Shown: positions 57,111 to 64,000 of the stretch, one piece after another
How positions within the stretch are numbered: the stretch's first letter is position 1
Layout of the letters: every line of letters begins with the position of its first letter
Assembly (NCBI GenBank): GCA_963817035.1
Contig: CAWFMM010000004.1
Span: 1,488,001 to 1,552,000 of the forward strand
Length of the DNA: 64,000 nucleotides
From: AC-49 sp963817035
GTDB lineage: Bacteria > Actinomycetota > Thermoleophilia > Solirubrobacterales > Solirubrobacteraceae
Reading direction: 5' to 3'
The notes under the pieces: generated by a model
Seen by the model: only the letters and a program-made list of their open reading frames with translations
The model's database searches: none
What the model was told of the DNA's origin: nothing
Made by a program: the position numbers and the translations under genes

Positions 57111-59447
57111 TCAGGCGGCCGGGACCGCCTGGACCACGCTGAGCACCGCCGCGAACAGATCGCCGCGTTCGCGCACGCGCGCCAGGACGTCGCCGGTCTC
57201 GAAGGACAGCAGCGCCGGGTCGTCAGCTTCGACACAGGCGCGGACCTCGTCGAAGTCGACCGGCGTCGAGACCGTCGGGCGCGCCATGGCCCGCGGCGAG
57301 TAGACGTTGACCGTTGTCTTGTGGGCATCGTTCTGGCTCCAGTCGACGAACACGCGCCCCTTGCGCAGCGACTTCGTCATCCGCGAGACGACGAGCTTCG
57401 GCTCGGCCTGCTCGAGCGTCTCGGCGACCGCGTGGGCGAACCCCTTGGTCTGCTCGTAGGTCGCAGGCGAGTTCAGCGGGACGTAGACCTGCATCCCCTT
57501 GGAGCCCGACGTCTTGGCCACGCAGGCCAGCCCGAGCCCGTCGAGCATCCCGGCGATCAGCAGCGCGACGCGGCCACAGTGCACGATCGTCGCTCCCGGT
57601 CCGGGATCGAGGTCGAATGCGACGACCGTCGGCCGGCCCTGGTCGTCGATCCGCGCGAGCGAGGTGTGGAGCTCGATGTCGGCGAGGTTGGCCAGCCACG
57701 CGAGCGTCGCGACCTCCTCGACGGTGCAGAAGTCCTCGGCCGTCTGCACCCACTCCGGGCGGTGGCGCGGGCATCGTTTCTCGTAGAAGAACTGCGCATC
57801 GACGCCGTTGGGATAGCGCTTGAGCGTGAGCTGGCGACGACTGAGGTGCGGCAGGAGCACCGGTGCGATCGCGACGAGATAGTCGAGCAGGTCGCGCTTG
57901 GTGAAGCCCGCCTGCGGCCACAGGACCTTGTCGGGGTTGGCGAGGCGCAGCTCGCGCCCACCGACACGCAGCTGCGCCGCCTTTGCGGTCGCCTCGAGGA
58001 CCTCGACGTCGGACGACGGGACGTCGCGCAGCCCCTTGTACGACGGTGCGCGCATCGCCCCGTCGGCCGTCCACTCCAGGAACTCGACCTCGCAGACCAG
58101 TCGCGGCTCGGTGAACACGGCGCCACGCGGCAACGTCGGCCCACCGCCCGCAAACGGCGAGCTGGGGCGCTCGAGCGGCCCAAGGAGGGCGGAGAGCGAA
58201 TCAAGCTCTGACTCGGTGAACCCCGTGCCGACGCGCCCGGCGTAGCGCAGCTCACCGTTCTCGCGTACGCCGGCGAGCAGGGCACCGACGCGGTCACGGC
58301 GCTTTCCCTTCCCTGGCATCCAACCGGCAATGACCACATCCTGGCGGCGGACGTTCTTGACCTTCAACCACGCGGGCGTCCGCAGCCCGGGTGAGTAGCG
58401 GCTGTCGAGGCGTTTGGCCACTACGCCCTCGAGCCCCTGCTCGACGCTCGCCGCGAGGATCTCCGCGCCGTGGCCGACGACGTGTTCGGGGGTCTGCCAG
58501 CGCTCGCCGTCAAGCTCGAGCGCGGCGAGCAACTCGCGGCGCTGCGCGTAGGTCAAATCCATCACCGAGTGACCGTCGAGCCACAGCAGGTCGAAGATCA
58601 TGTACGTCACCGGCCGGTCGCGGGACAGGCGTCGCGACTGGGCCGCGCTGCCGACGTTCATCCGCCGCTGCAACGCCTCGAAGCTCGGCTTGCCCTCATC
58701 GTCGAACGCGACGATCTCGCCGTCGAGCACCGCGCTGTGCGAGCTCAGCGCCCGGTTGAGGCGGGCGAGCTCGGGATAGGAGTCGGTGACGTCGGCGAGT
58801 GAGCGAGCCTGGAAGCGCACCCGTCCGGGTTGCGAGAACGCCAGCGCCCGCATCCCGTCCCACTTGATCTCATGCGCCCAGTGCGGCGCGCCCGTGGCCG
58901 GGTCGCGTGGCAGCGGCCCGGCGCGGGCGAGCATCGGCAGGATCGCGTCGGGCATCGGCTGGCGCCCCGGGTCCTGCGCGGCGTCCATGCGGTGGATCAT
59001 CCACTCGTTGGCGTCGTCGTCGCGGCCGATCGCGAACAACGCATAGCGGCCCTGGACACGCTCTCCGTGCAGGTCAACCTCGACCTTGCGCGGGTCCCAC
59101 TTCAGCGGCTCGTAGGTGCCCGAGTCCCAGATCGTCATCGTCCCGGCGCCGTACTCCCCGGCCGGGATCTCGGCCTCAAACGTCAGGTACTCGAGCGGGT
59201 GATCCTCGGTCCGAACGGCGATGCGGTTGTCCTTCGGCTCCTCGGGCAGGCCGTTCGGCACCGCCCACGAGGCGAGCGCGCCGTCGCGCTCGAGGCGCAG
59301 GTCCCAGTGCAGCCGCGTGGCGTGATGCTCCTGGATGACGAACCGAAGCGGCGCGGTCCTCGGTCGACGGCGGGCCGGCGTGCCCCGTGGCTCCGGGGTC
59401 TTGGAGAAGTCGCGCTTGGCGCGGTAGGCGTCGCGGCTCGGTGCCAC
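57111..59447 (-). CDS. ligD: Multifunctional DNA ligase D (phosphoesterase-ligase-polymerase)
   Basis: A 778-residue non-homologous end-joining enzyme. Domain order is 3'-phosphoesterase (about 35-155; FVIQEHHATRLHWDLRLER), ATP-dependent ligase (about 190-470; nucleotidyl Lys 195 in EIKWDGMRAL), then primase-polymerase (about 490-775; KVLWPQAGFTKRDLLDYLV, metal-binding FDLDPGPG, SGSKGMQVYVPL). A Ku partner is not in the window. The order differs from mycobacterial LigD (Pol-PE-Lig). Confidence 0.95.
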   Translation of the reverse strand: MAPSRDAYRAKRDFSKTPEPRGTPARRRPRTAPLRFVIQEHHATRLHWDLRLERDGALASWAVPNGLPEEPKDNRIAVRTEDHPLEYLTFEAEIPAGEYGAGTMTIWDSGTYEPLKWDPRKVEVDLHGERVQGRYALFAIGRDDDANEWMIHRMDAAQDPGRQPMPDAILPMLARAGPLPRDPATGAPHWAHEIKWDGMRALAFSQPGRVRFQARSLADVTDSYPELARLNRALSSHSAVLDGEIVAFDDEGKPSFEALQRRMNVGSAAQSRRLSRDRPVTYMIFDLLWLDGHSVMDLTYAQRRELLAALELDGERWQTPEHVVGHGAEILAASVEQGLEGVVAKRLDSRYSPGLRTPAWLKVKNVRRQDVVIAGWMPGKGKRRDRVGALLAGVRENGELRYAGRVGTGFTESELDSLSALLGPLERPSSPFAGGGPTLPRGAVFTEPRLVCEVEFLEWTADGAMRAPSYKGLRDVPSSDVEVLEATAKAAQLRVGGRELRLANPDKVLWPQAGFTKRDLLDYLVAIAPVLLPHLSRRQLTLKRYPNGVDAQFFYEKRCPRHRPEWVQTAEDFCTVEEVATLAWLANLADIELHTSLARIDDQGRPTVVAFDLDPGPGATIVHCGRVALLIAGMLDGLGLACVAKTSGSKGMQVYVPLNSPATYEQTKGFAHAVAETLEQAEPKLVVSRMTKSLRKGRVFVDWSQNDAHKTTVNVYSPRAMARPTVSTPVDFDEVRACVEADDPALLSFETGDVLARVRERGDLFAAVLSVVQAVPAA

Positions 59448-59456
59448 GCCCCGAGG

Positions 59457-59834
59457 CTATCGGGCGGCGGCCGGCGCGGAGTCGCGGATCGCCTCGTAGA
59501 GCCGCTCGAACGGCGCCGCCTTCTCGAGGTATGCGCACGCGTCGGGATGGCGCTCCCGCGCGACCGTTTCCGGGTACCCGGAGTAGACGATGATGCGCGC
59601 GTCGGGAACCCGGCGGGCCATCGCGCCGACGAGATCCTCGCCCGCGCCGGGCGGCAGCAGATCGAGCAGGACGACGTCCGGGCACGCATCGGCAACGCGA
59701 TCCAGCGCCTCCGCCGGAGCCCCTGCCTCGCCGACGATCTCGACGTCTTCGTGTTCCGCCAGAACCTCCCGGACCAGCACGCGGAACGACGACGAGTCGT
59801 CGCAGTGGAACACCCGTACAACGTCGGTGATCAT
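59457..59834 (-). CDS. Orphan response-regulator receiver domain
   Basis: A 125-residue CheY-like domain: acidic pair in VFHCDDSSS, phospho-acceptor Asp in DVVLLDLLPP, and Lys near the end (AYLEKAAPF). There is no output domain. Start ATG 59834. The partner kinase is unknown. Confidence 0.88.
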   Translation of the reverse strand: MITDVVRVFHCDDSSSFRVLVREVLAEHEDVEIVGEAGAPAEALDRVADACPDVVLLDLLPPGAGEDLVGAMARRVPDARIIVYSGYPETVARERHPDACAYLEKAAPFERLYEAIRDSAPAAAR

Positions 59835-60023
59835 CGGGGGAGATCTTCGCCGCGACGACACGGTTGACCTCTGTCCGAACAGAAAATGTGTGCTTATGGG
59901 CACATCGTCGGCCCCTAAGCTCCACGCGCAAGCGCGTGGGCATCGTGATCCTTCCCGAGTTGCGCTGACCCCAGGCCCAGGAGCGCTGGCGCCGAGCCGA
60001 GGAGTACGGGTTCTCAGCCGGCG

Positions 60024-60299
60024 TCAGCCACCGGCGACGGCGGGCAGGATCTGGACCTCCGCCCCGTCGGCGACGACCGTGTCGAGGCCGTCGCCGAAGC
60101 GGATGTCCTCGCCGCTGACGTAGACGTTGACGAAGCGCCGCAGCGCTCCGTCATCGTCGGACAGCCGCTCGCGCAGCTCGCCGTGCGCCGCGAAGACCGA
60201 GTCGAGCACCTCACCGACCGTGGTGCCCTCGACCTGCAGCGACGAGACGCCGCCGACGGCATCGCGCAACTGGGTGGGCAGTTTGACCGTGACCGGCAT
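60024..60299 (-). CDS. ThiS/MoaD-family sulfur carrier, CysO-like
   Basis: A 91-residue ubiquitin-fold protein ending in VAGG, the Gly-Gly needed for thiocarboxylation. The segment RRFVNVYVSGEDIRFGDGL and the end VQILPAVAGG are very close to mycobacterial CysO. It overlaps the thrC stop (TGATG), so the two are made together, and both lie behind a SAM-I riboswitch. It probably carries sulfide as a thiocarboxylate for an amino-acid synthase. Confidence 0.9.
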   Translation of the reverse strand: MPVTVKLPTQLRDAVGGVSSLQVEGTTVGEVLDSVFAAHGELRERLSDDDGALRRFVNVYVSGEDIRFGDGLDTVVADGAEVQILPAVAGG

Positions 60300-61561
60300 C
60301 AGTGCGCCACCACCGTGGCGACGTGCTCCTCGAACGCGTCGTAGGACGGGTCGATCTCGAACGCCTCGAAGCTGCCGCGCACCGCGTCGAGCGTCTTCAG
60401 GCCGTCACCGGTGATGACGAGCACGACGCGCTCGTCGCGTCCGATCGCGCCCCGCTCGGCGAGCTTGGCCAGCGTCGCCGTGGTCACGCCGCCGGCCGTC
60501 TCGGTAAAGATGCCGGTCGTCTTGGCCAGCAGGCCGATGCCCGCGCGGATCTCGTCGTCGGTGACCGAGTCGATCGAGCCGTTGGTCTTGCGGGCGAGGT
60601 CGAGGGCGTAGGGGCCGTCGGCCGGGTTGCCGATCGCCAGCGACTTGGCGATCGTGTCGGGCTTGACCGGGCGGCAGACGTCGGCGCCGTCGGCGAATGC
60701 CTTGGCGACCGGCGAGCAGCCCAAGGCCTGGGCGCCGTTGAACGTCGGCATGTCGCCCGAGACCAGCCCGAGCTTCTGCCACTCCTCGATGCCCTTGGCG
60801 AGTTTGGTGAACAGCGAGCCCGAGGCGATCGGGGCGACGATCCGATCGGGCAACTCCCAGCCGAGCTGCTCGATGATCTCGTAGGCCAGCGTCTTGGAGC
60901 CTTCGGCGTAGTACGGGCGCAGGTTGACGTTGACGAACGCCCAGCCCTCCTTCTCGCCGCTGAGCTCGGTGCACAGCCGGTTGACGTCGTCGTAGTTGCC
61001 GCGGACCTTGACCAGGTTGGTGCCGTAGACCCCGGTGGCCAGGACCTTCTGCTCCTCGAGGTCGTCGGGGATGAACACGTACGACTCAAGGCCGAGCGCC
61101 GCCGAGTGCGCGGCGACCGCGTTGGCCAGGTTGCCGGTCGAGGCGCAGGCCAGGACCTCGAAGCCGAGCTCACGCGCCCGTGCGGCGGCGACCGAGACGA
61201 CGCGATCCTTGAACGAGTGCGTGGGGTTGCCGGTGTCGTTCTTGACCCAGACCTCCCCCAGGCCCAGCGCCTCGGCGAGGCGATCGGCGCGCACGAGCGG
61301 CGTGCAGCCGGTCGGCAGGCCGACGCGCGACGAGAGCCGGCCCGACGAGCCCGGAGGCGCGTCGACCGGCAGGAAGTCGGCGTAGCGCCAGATGTTCTGG
61401 GGACCCGACTGGATGCGCCGGCGCAGCGCGGCGACGTCGGTGCCGAGGCTCGAATGGTCGTAGGAGACCTCGACCGGTCCGAAGCACTTCTGGCAGATGT
61501 AGCGTGCGTCAAGCGGGTAGGTCTCCCCGCACTCTCTGCACTTCAGTTCCTTGGCCGTCAT
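60299..61561 (-). CDS. thrC: Threonine synthase-like PLP enzyme under a SAM riboswitch
   Basis: A 420-residue fold-type II PLP enzyme. An N-terminal zinc-ribbon-like pair (CRECGETYPLDARYICQKC) precedes the PLP Lys motif NPTHSFKDRVVSVA, the phosphate-binding region ASTGNLANAVAAHSA and a late TETAGGVTTATL. Sequence fits threonine synthase acting on O-phosphohomoserine. Control by S-adenosylmethionine and coupling to a CysO-like carrier raise the possibility that it, or a relative, uses sulfur to make homocysteine. Start ATG 61561. Confidence 0.85.
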   Translation of the reverse strand: MTAKELKCRECGETYPLDARYICQKCFGPVEVSYDHSSLGTDVAALRRRIQSGPQNIWRYADFLPVDAPPGSSGRLSSRVGLPTGCTPLVRADRLAEALGLGEVWVKNDTGNPTHSFKDRVVSVAAARARELGFEVLACASTGNLANAVAAHSAALGLESYVFIPDDLEEQKVLATGVYGTNLVKVRGNYDDVNRLCTELSGEKEGWAFVNVNLRPYYAEGSKTLAYEIIEQLGWELPDRIVAPIASGSLFTKLAKGIEEWQKLGLVSGDMPTFNGAQALGCSPVAKAFADGADVCRPVKPDTIAKSLAIGNPADGPYALDLARKTNGSIDSVTDDEIRAGIGLLAKTTGIFTETAGGVTTATLAKLAERGAIGRDERVVLVITGDGLKTLDAVRGSFEAFEIDPSYDAFEEHVATVVAH

Positions 61562-61623
61562 GGTGAAACCCTTCCGCGAATTGCGTGCGGCGGAGGTGTC
61601 GTCAGAGAGACGGGACCACGCCA

Positions 61624-61728
61624 CACATCTACAGGAATTGGCACCGTGCCTCGCCGTCTCACCGTGGTGGTCTGGCGAGGAGGTTGCCGGGGTTTCGTCG
61701 GGCCAGTCCCTCCACCCCTCTGGATGTG
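61624..61728 (-). promoter_or_regulatory. SAM-I (S-box) riboswitch
   Basis: Minus strand. P1 is formed by CACATC (61728-61723) and GATGTG (61629-61624). Between them lie the conserved core GGTGGAGGGACTGGCCC and GACGAAACCCCGGCAACC (61717-61683) and GGTGCCAATTCCTG (61645-61632). All hallmark S-box strings are present. Downstream, TCCGC and GCGGA flank a loop that includes the likely ribosome-binding purines (GCGGAAGG) eight bases before the thrC ATG, so control may be translational. It lies 63 bases before thrC. Confidence 0.9.
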
Positions 61729-61774
61729 CCAGCTATGTCTGGTGGGAAAACGATATCAACGCTGGCGGCACCGG

Positions 61775-61780
61775 TACAAT
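61775..61780 (+). promoter_or_regulatory. Putative -10 for corA
   Basis: TACAAT lies 45 bases before the corA ATG. The -35 is unclear. It shares the short divergent region with the thrC riboswitch. Confidence 0.4.
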
Positions 61781-61824
61781 GACTGTCCTCATGCCCGCGA
61801 CCGACGACCCGCTGAGTACGAGCT

Positions 61825-62823
61825 ATGCCCTCGCTGCCCAAGCCCCGCTTGCGCCGGTCGGCTCGTACCCGCGGCATCGCCGTCCCGGGTCACGCCGAGC
61901 CTGAGACGCCGCGCGTCGAGATCGTCGAGGCGCACGGTGTGCGCTGGATCAACATCGAGCGGCCGCGCTCGATCGATCGCGCGTGGCTCGAGGAGCACTT
62001 CCCGGCCTTCCACTCGCTCGACTACGAGGACGTCTTCTCGCGCAACCAGCGCCCGAAGGTCGACGAGTACGAGGACTACCTGTTCGTCGTCCTGCACTTC
62101 CCCGCCTACGACAAGTCGGTCGGCCGGCTCAACGCCGCCGAGCTCGACGTGTTCGTCGGCCCCGACTATGTGATCACGCTGCCCAACGAGGCGCTGCCGC
62201 CCGTCGAGTACCTGTTCGAGCAGTGCCGCAACCGGGCCGAGCGCCGCGACCAGCTGTTCTCCCAGGGCCCCGGCTACCTGCTCTACCGGATCGTCGACGA
62301 CTGCGTGGACTCGTCGTTTCCGATGCTGCGCAAGATCGGCAACAAGCTCGAGCGCCTCGAGGACGAGATCTTCTCCCACCGCAACGCCGAGGTCGTGCGC
62401 GACCTGTCCAACGCCAAGCAGGAGATCATCAACTTCCGCAAGATCGTCCGCCCGCAGCGCGCCGCGCTCGGCGACCTCGAGCGCACCAAGCGCTACATCC
62501 CCGAGGGCCTGGACATCTACTTCGACGACATCAACGACGCCAACGAGCGCGTCTGGGACATGCTCGAGAACTTCAAGGAGGTGATCGAGGGCCTTGAATC
62601 GACCAACGAGTCCGTGCTCTCGCACCGCCTCAACGATCTCCTGCGGATCCTCACCGTGCTCAGCGTGATCTTCCTGCCGCTGACCCTGCTGAGCGGGATC
62701 TTCGGGATGAATGTCAAGGTGCCCGGCGAGGGCACGATCGCCGGCTTCTGGGAAGTCGGCGCCGTGATGCTCGTGATCGCGGTCGCGATGATCGTGTTCT
62801 TCCGCCGGCGCGGCTGGCTGTAG
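61825..62823 (+). CDS. corA: CorA-family Mg2+/Co2+ transporter
   Basis: A 332-residue protein with a long cytoplasmic N-terminal domain, a coiled-coil stalk and two C-terminal membrane segments. The pore signature is IFGMN (GMN), followed by a variable loop. The C-terminus ends with basic residues (RRRGWL). It forms a pentameric divalent-cation channel in the membrane. Confidence 0.93.
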   Translation: MPSLPKPRLRRSARTRGIAVPGHAEPETPRVEIVEAHGVRWINIERPRSIDRAWLEEHFPAFHSLDYEDVFSRNQRPKVDEYEDYLFVVLHFPAYDKSVGRLNAAELDVFVGPDYVITLPNEALPPVEYLFEQCRNRAERRDQLFSQGPGYLLYRIVDDCVDSSFPMLRKIGNKLERLEDEIFSHRNAEVVRDLSNAKQEIINFRKIVRPQRAALGDLERTKRYIPEGLDIYFDDINDANERVWDMLENFKEVIEGLESTNESVLSHRLNDLLRILTVLSVIFLPLTLLSGIFGMNVKVPGEGTIAGFWEVGAVMLVIAVAMIVFFRRRGWL

Positions 62824-62830
62824 CTCTGCG

Positions 62831-63814
62831 ATGACGCCCCTGGAATCCCTCGAGCGGCTGGCCGAGATGTCGGCCACACCGTCCTCGGCGCCGCGCAAGC
62901 GGATGCTCGTCGTCGTCAACCCCTACGCGACGACGGTGTCCGACCGCCTGAAGAACCTCGTCGTCTATGCGCTGCAGGGTCGCTACGAGGTCGAGGCGAT
63001 CGACACCAAGGCGCGCGATCACGCCACCGCGCTGGCCCGCGAGGCCGCACAGGAGGGCTACGACGTCGTCGTCGCGTTCGGCGGCGACGGCACGCTGAAC
63101 GAGGTCGCCAACGGCCTCGCCGGGTCGACGACGCCGCTGACCTGCCTGCCCGGCGGCTCGACCAACGTCTTCGCGCGGATGCTCGGGATCCCCAACGACA
63201 TCGTCGACGCCACCGAGCACCTCCTCGGCCTCGCCGACGACTGGCAGCCGCGGTCCGTCGACCTTGCGTCGGTCAACGGTCGCGTGTTCACGTTCTCCGC
63301 GGGCTACGGGCTCGATGCGAGCGTCGTCGAGCGCGTTGAGCTCCATCCATCGATGAAGCACCGCTTCGGGCCCTACTACTTCGCCTGGTGCGGGCTCAGC
63401 ATCTTCAACCGCCGCTACGTCGCCAAGCCGCCGCGGATCGAGGCCGTCCTGCCCGACGGCTCGGCCATCGCCGGCGTGACTGCGCTGATCCAGAACGGCG
63501 ATCCGTACACGTACTTCAAGGGTCGCGAGATCCACGTCGCCGAAGGCTCGGCGCTCGACTCCGGGACCCTGGCCGGCGTGCTGCTGAAGCGCTCCACTCC
63601 CACGCTGATGCCGTCGATCATCTGGCGCCTGCTGTCGCGCCGGGCACGCGTGGTCAAGAGCCGCGGCGTCACCGGCTTCACCGATGTCGACGAGCTTGTG
63701 CTGACCAGCGCCGACGGACGGCCGATCGACCTTCAGATCGACGGCGACTACATCGGCGCGCCGACCGAGGCCCGGTTCTCGATCGAGCCCGGGCGTCTAC
63801 GCGTGATCTCGTAG
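62831..63814 (+). CDS. Diacylglycerol kinase family lipid kinase (DagK/YegS-like)
   Basis: A 327-residue protein. Its N-terminal NAD-kinase-like domain has VVVNPYATT and the nucleotide motif AFGGDGTLNEVANGLA, with LPGGSTNVFARMLGI after it. The C-terminal beta-sandwich includes FSAGYGLDASVV and DLQIDGDYIG. It is likely to phosphorylate a lipid alcohol at the membrane. It starts 7 bases after corA. Confidence 0.88.
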   Translation: MTPLESLERLAEMSATPSSAPRKRMLVVVNPYATTVSDRLKNLVVYALQGRYEVEAIDTKARDHATALAREAAQEGYDVVVAFGGDGTLNEVANGLAGSTTPLTCLPGGSTNVFARMLGIPNDIVDATEHLLGLADDWQPRSVDLASVNGRVFTFSAGYGLDASVVERVELHPSMKHRFGPYYFAWCGLSIFNRRYVAKPPRIEAVLPDGSAIAGVTALIQNGDPYTYFKGREIHVAEGSALDSGTLAGVLLKRSTPTLMPSIIWRLLSRRARVVKSRGVTGFTDVDELVLTSADGRPIDLQIDGDYIGAPTEARFSIEPGRLRVIS

Positions 63815-63823
63815 CGGCGGGCG

Positions 63824-64000
63824 CTACCCGGCGCCGGGCGTGACGCGGTAGGCGTCGAAGACGCCGTCGATGTTGCGGAGCCGCCCGACCGTCGCCTTGA
63901 GGACCTGGGTGTCGGCGACCTCGACGACGAAGCGGTTCTGGACCATCGGCTTGGAAACGACGCAGCGCGCCTCGACGATGTTGATCCCGGCCTCGGCGAA
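63824..64000 (-). CDS. rel: C-terminal ACT domain of Rel/RelA-SpoT (p)ppGpp enzyme (partial)
   Basis: The last 58 residues of a gene entering from the right edge: FAEAGINIVEARCVVSKPMV, then NRFVVEVADTQVLKATVGRL and DAYRVTPGAG. This is the ACT regulatory domain at the end of long Rel proteins. Catalytic domains are outside the window. Confidence 0.8.
   Translation of the reverse strand, partial: FAEAGINIVEARCVVSKPMVQNRFVVEVADTQVLKATVGRLRNIDGVFDAYRVTPGAG

Overview
The window is very GC-rich, gene-dense bacterial DNA. GTG and TTG starts, ATGA/GTGA/TTGA stop-start overlaps and probable leaderless promoters are common. The gene set (actinobacterial integration host factor, RNase J beside dapA, a CysO-like carrier beside threonine synthase, Ca-binding GGxGNDxL-repeat protein, PPi-type phosphofructokinase) suggests a deep-branching actinobacterium, probably class Thermoleophilia (Solirubrobacterales). 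That placement is inference from gene content; no rRNA or phylogenetic marker alignment was run.

Layout. 1-6.1 kb: the end of a sensor kinase, dapA-rnj (minus strand), a GGDEF-EAL protein and a secreted repeat protein. 6.1-20.3 kb: a long minus-strand information-processing run, read in the order rimP-nusA-ylxR-infB-rbfA-nrnA-truB-ribF-rpsO-peroxiredoxin-DsbA-like-pnp-M16 peptidase-dapB-GNAT-hypothetical. It is headed by a leader RNA with a terminator-like hairpin. 20.3-24 kb: a YbjN-like gene, TPR protein, coaBC, rpoZ, gmk and mIHF. 24.1-32.9 kb: the pyrimidine operon pyrR-pyrB-pyrC-carA-carB-pyrK-pyrD, preceded by a PyrR-box-like site. About 24 single-base indels lie between 27.85 and 32.56 kb and break pyrR, pyrC, carA and the front of carB; pyrB carries a compensated pair. 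The protein sequence between indels is intact, so sequencing or assembly error is more likely than decay.

32.9-36.5 kb: a nucleotidyltransferase pair, a VapBC pair, a GlxA-type regulator with a DJ-1/PfpI enzyme, and a HicBA relic. 36.98-41.5 kb: a plus-strand operon of a TasA/camelysin-like protein, a SipW-type signal peptidase, an Ig-like surface protein and a second TasA-like protein, which looks like an extracellular fibre system. 41.5-43.9 kb: pfk, a PASTA protein and RNase Z.

44.0-56.7 kb: an integrated element in a tRNA-Arg(CCG) gene, bounded by a perfect 52-bp direct repeat. It carries HicAB, an XRE regulator, a replication-initiator-like gene with internal iterons, an excisionase-like gene, a small terminase subunit, a tape measure gene with a foreign N-terminus, and one frame joining a tail protein to a tyrosine integrase. 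Large terminase, portal, capsid and lysis genes are absent. 56.7-64 kb: DNA ligase D, an orphan receiver, a SAM-I riboswitch in front of threonine synthase plus a CysO-like sulfur carrier, corA, a diacylglycerol-kinase-family gene and the C-terminus of Rel.

Best candidates for something new: the SAM-riboswitch-controlled threonine-synthase/CysO pair (possible sulfur transfer to O-phosphohomoserine), the tail-integrase fusion with head-less phage content, the iterons inside the replication gene, and the TasA/SipW/Ig operon.
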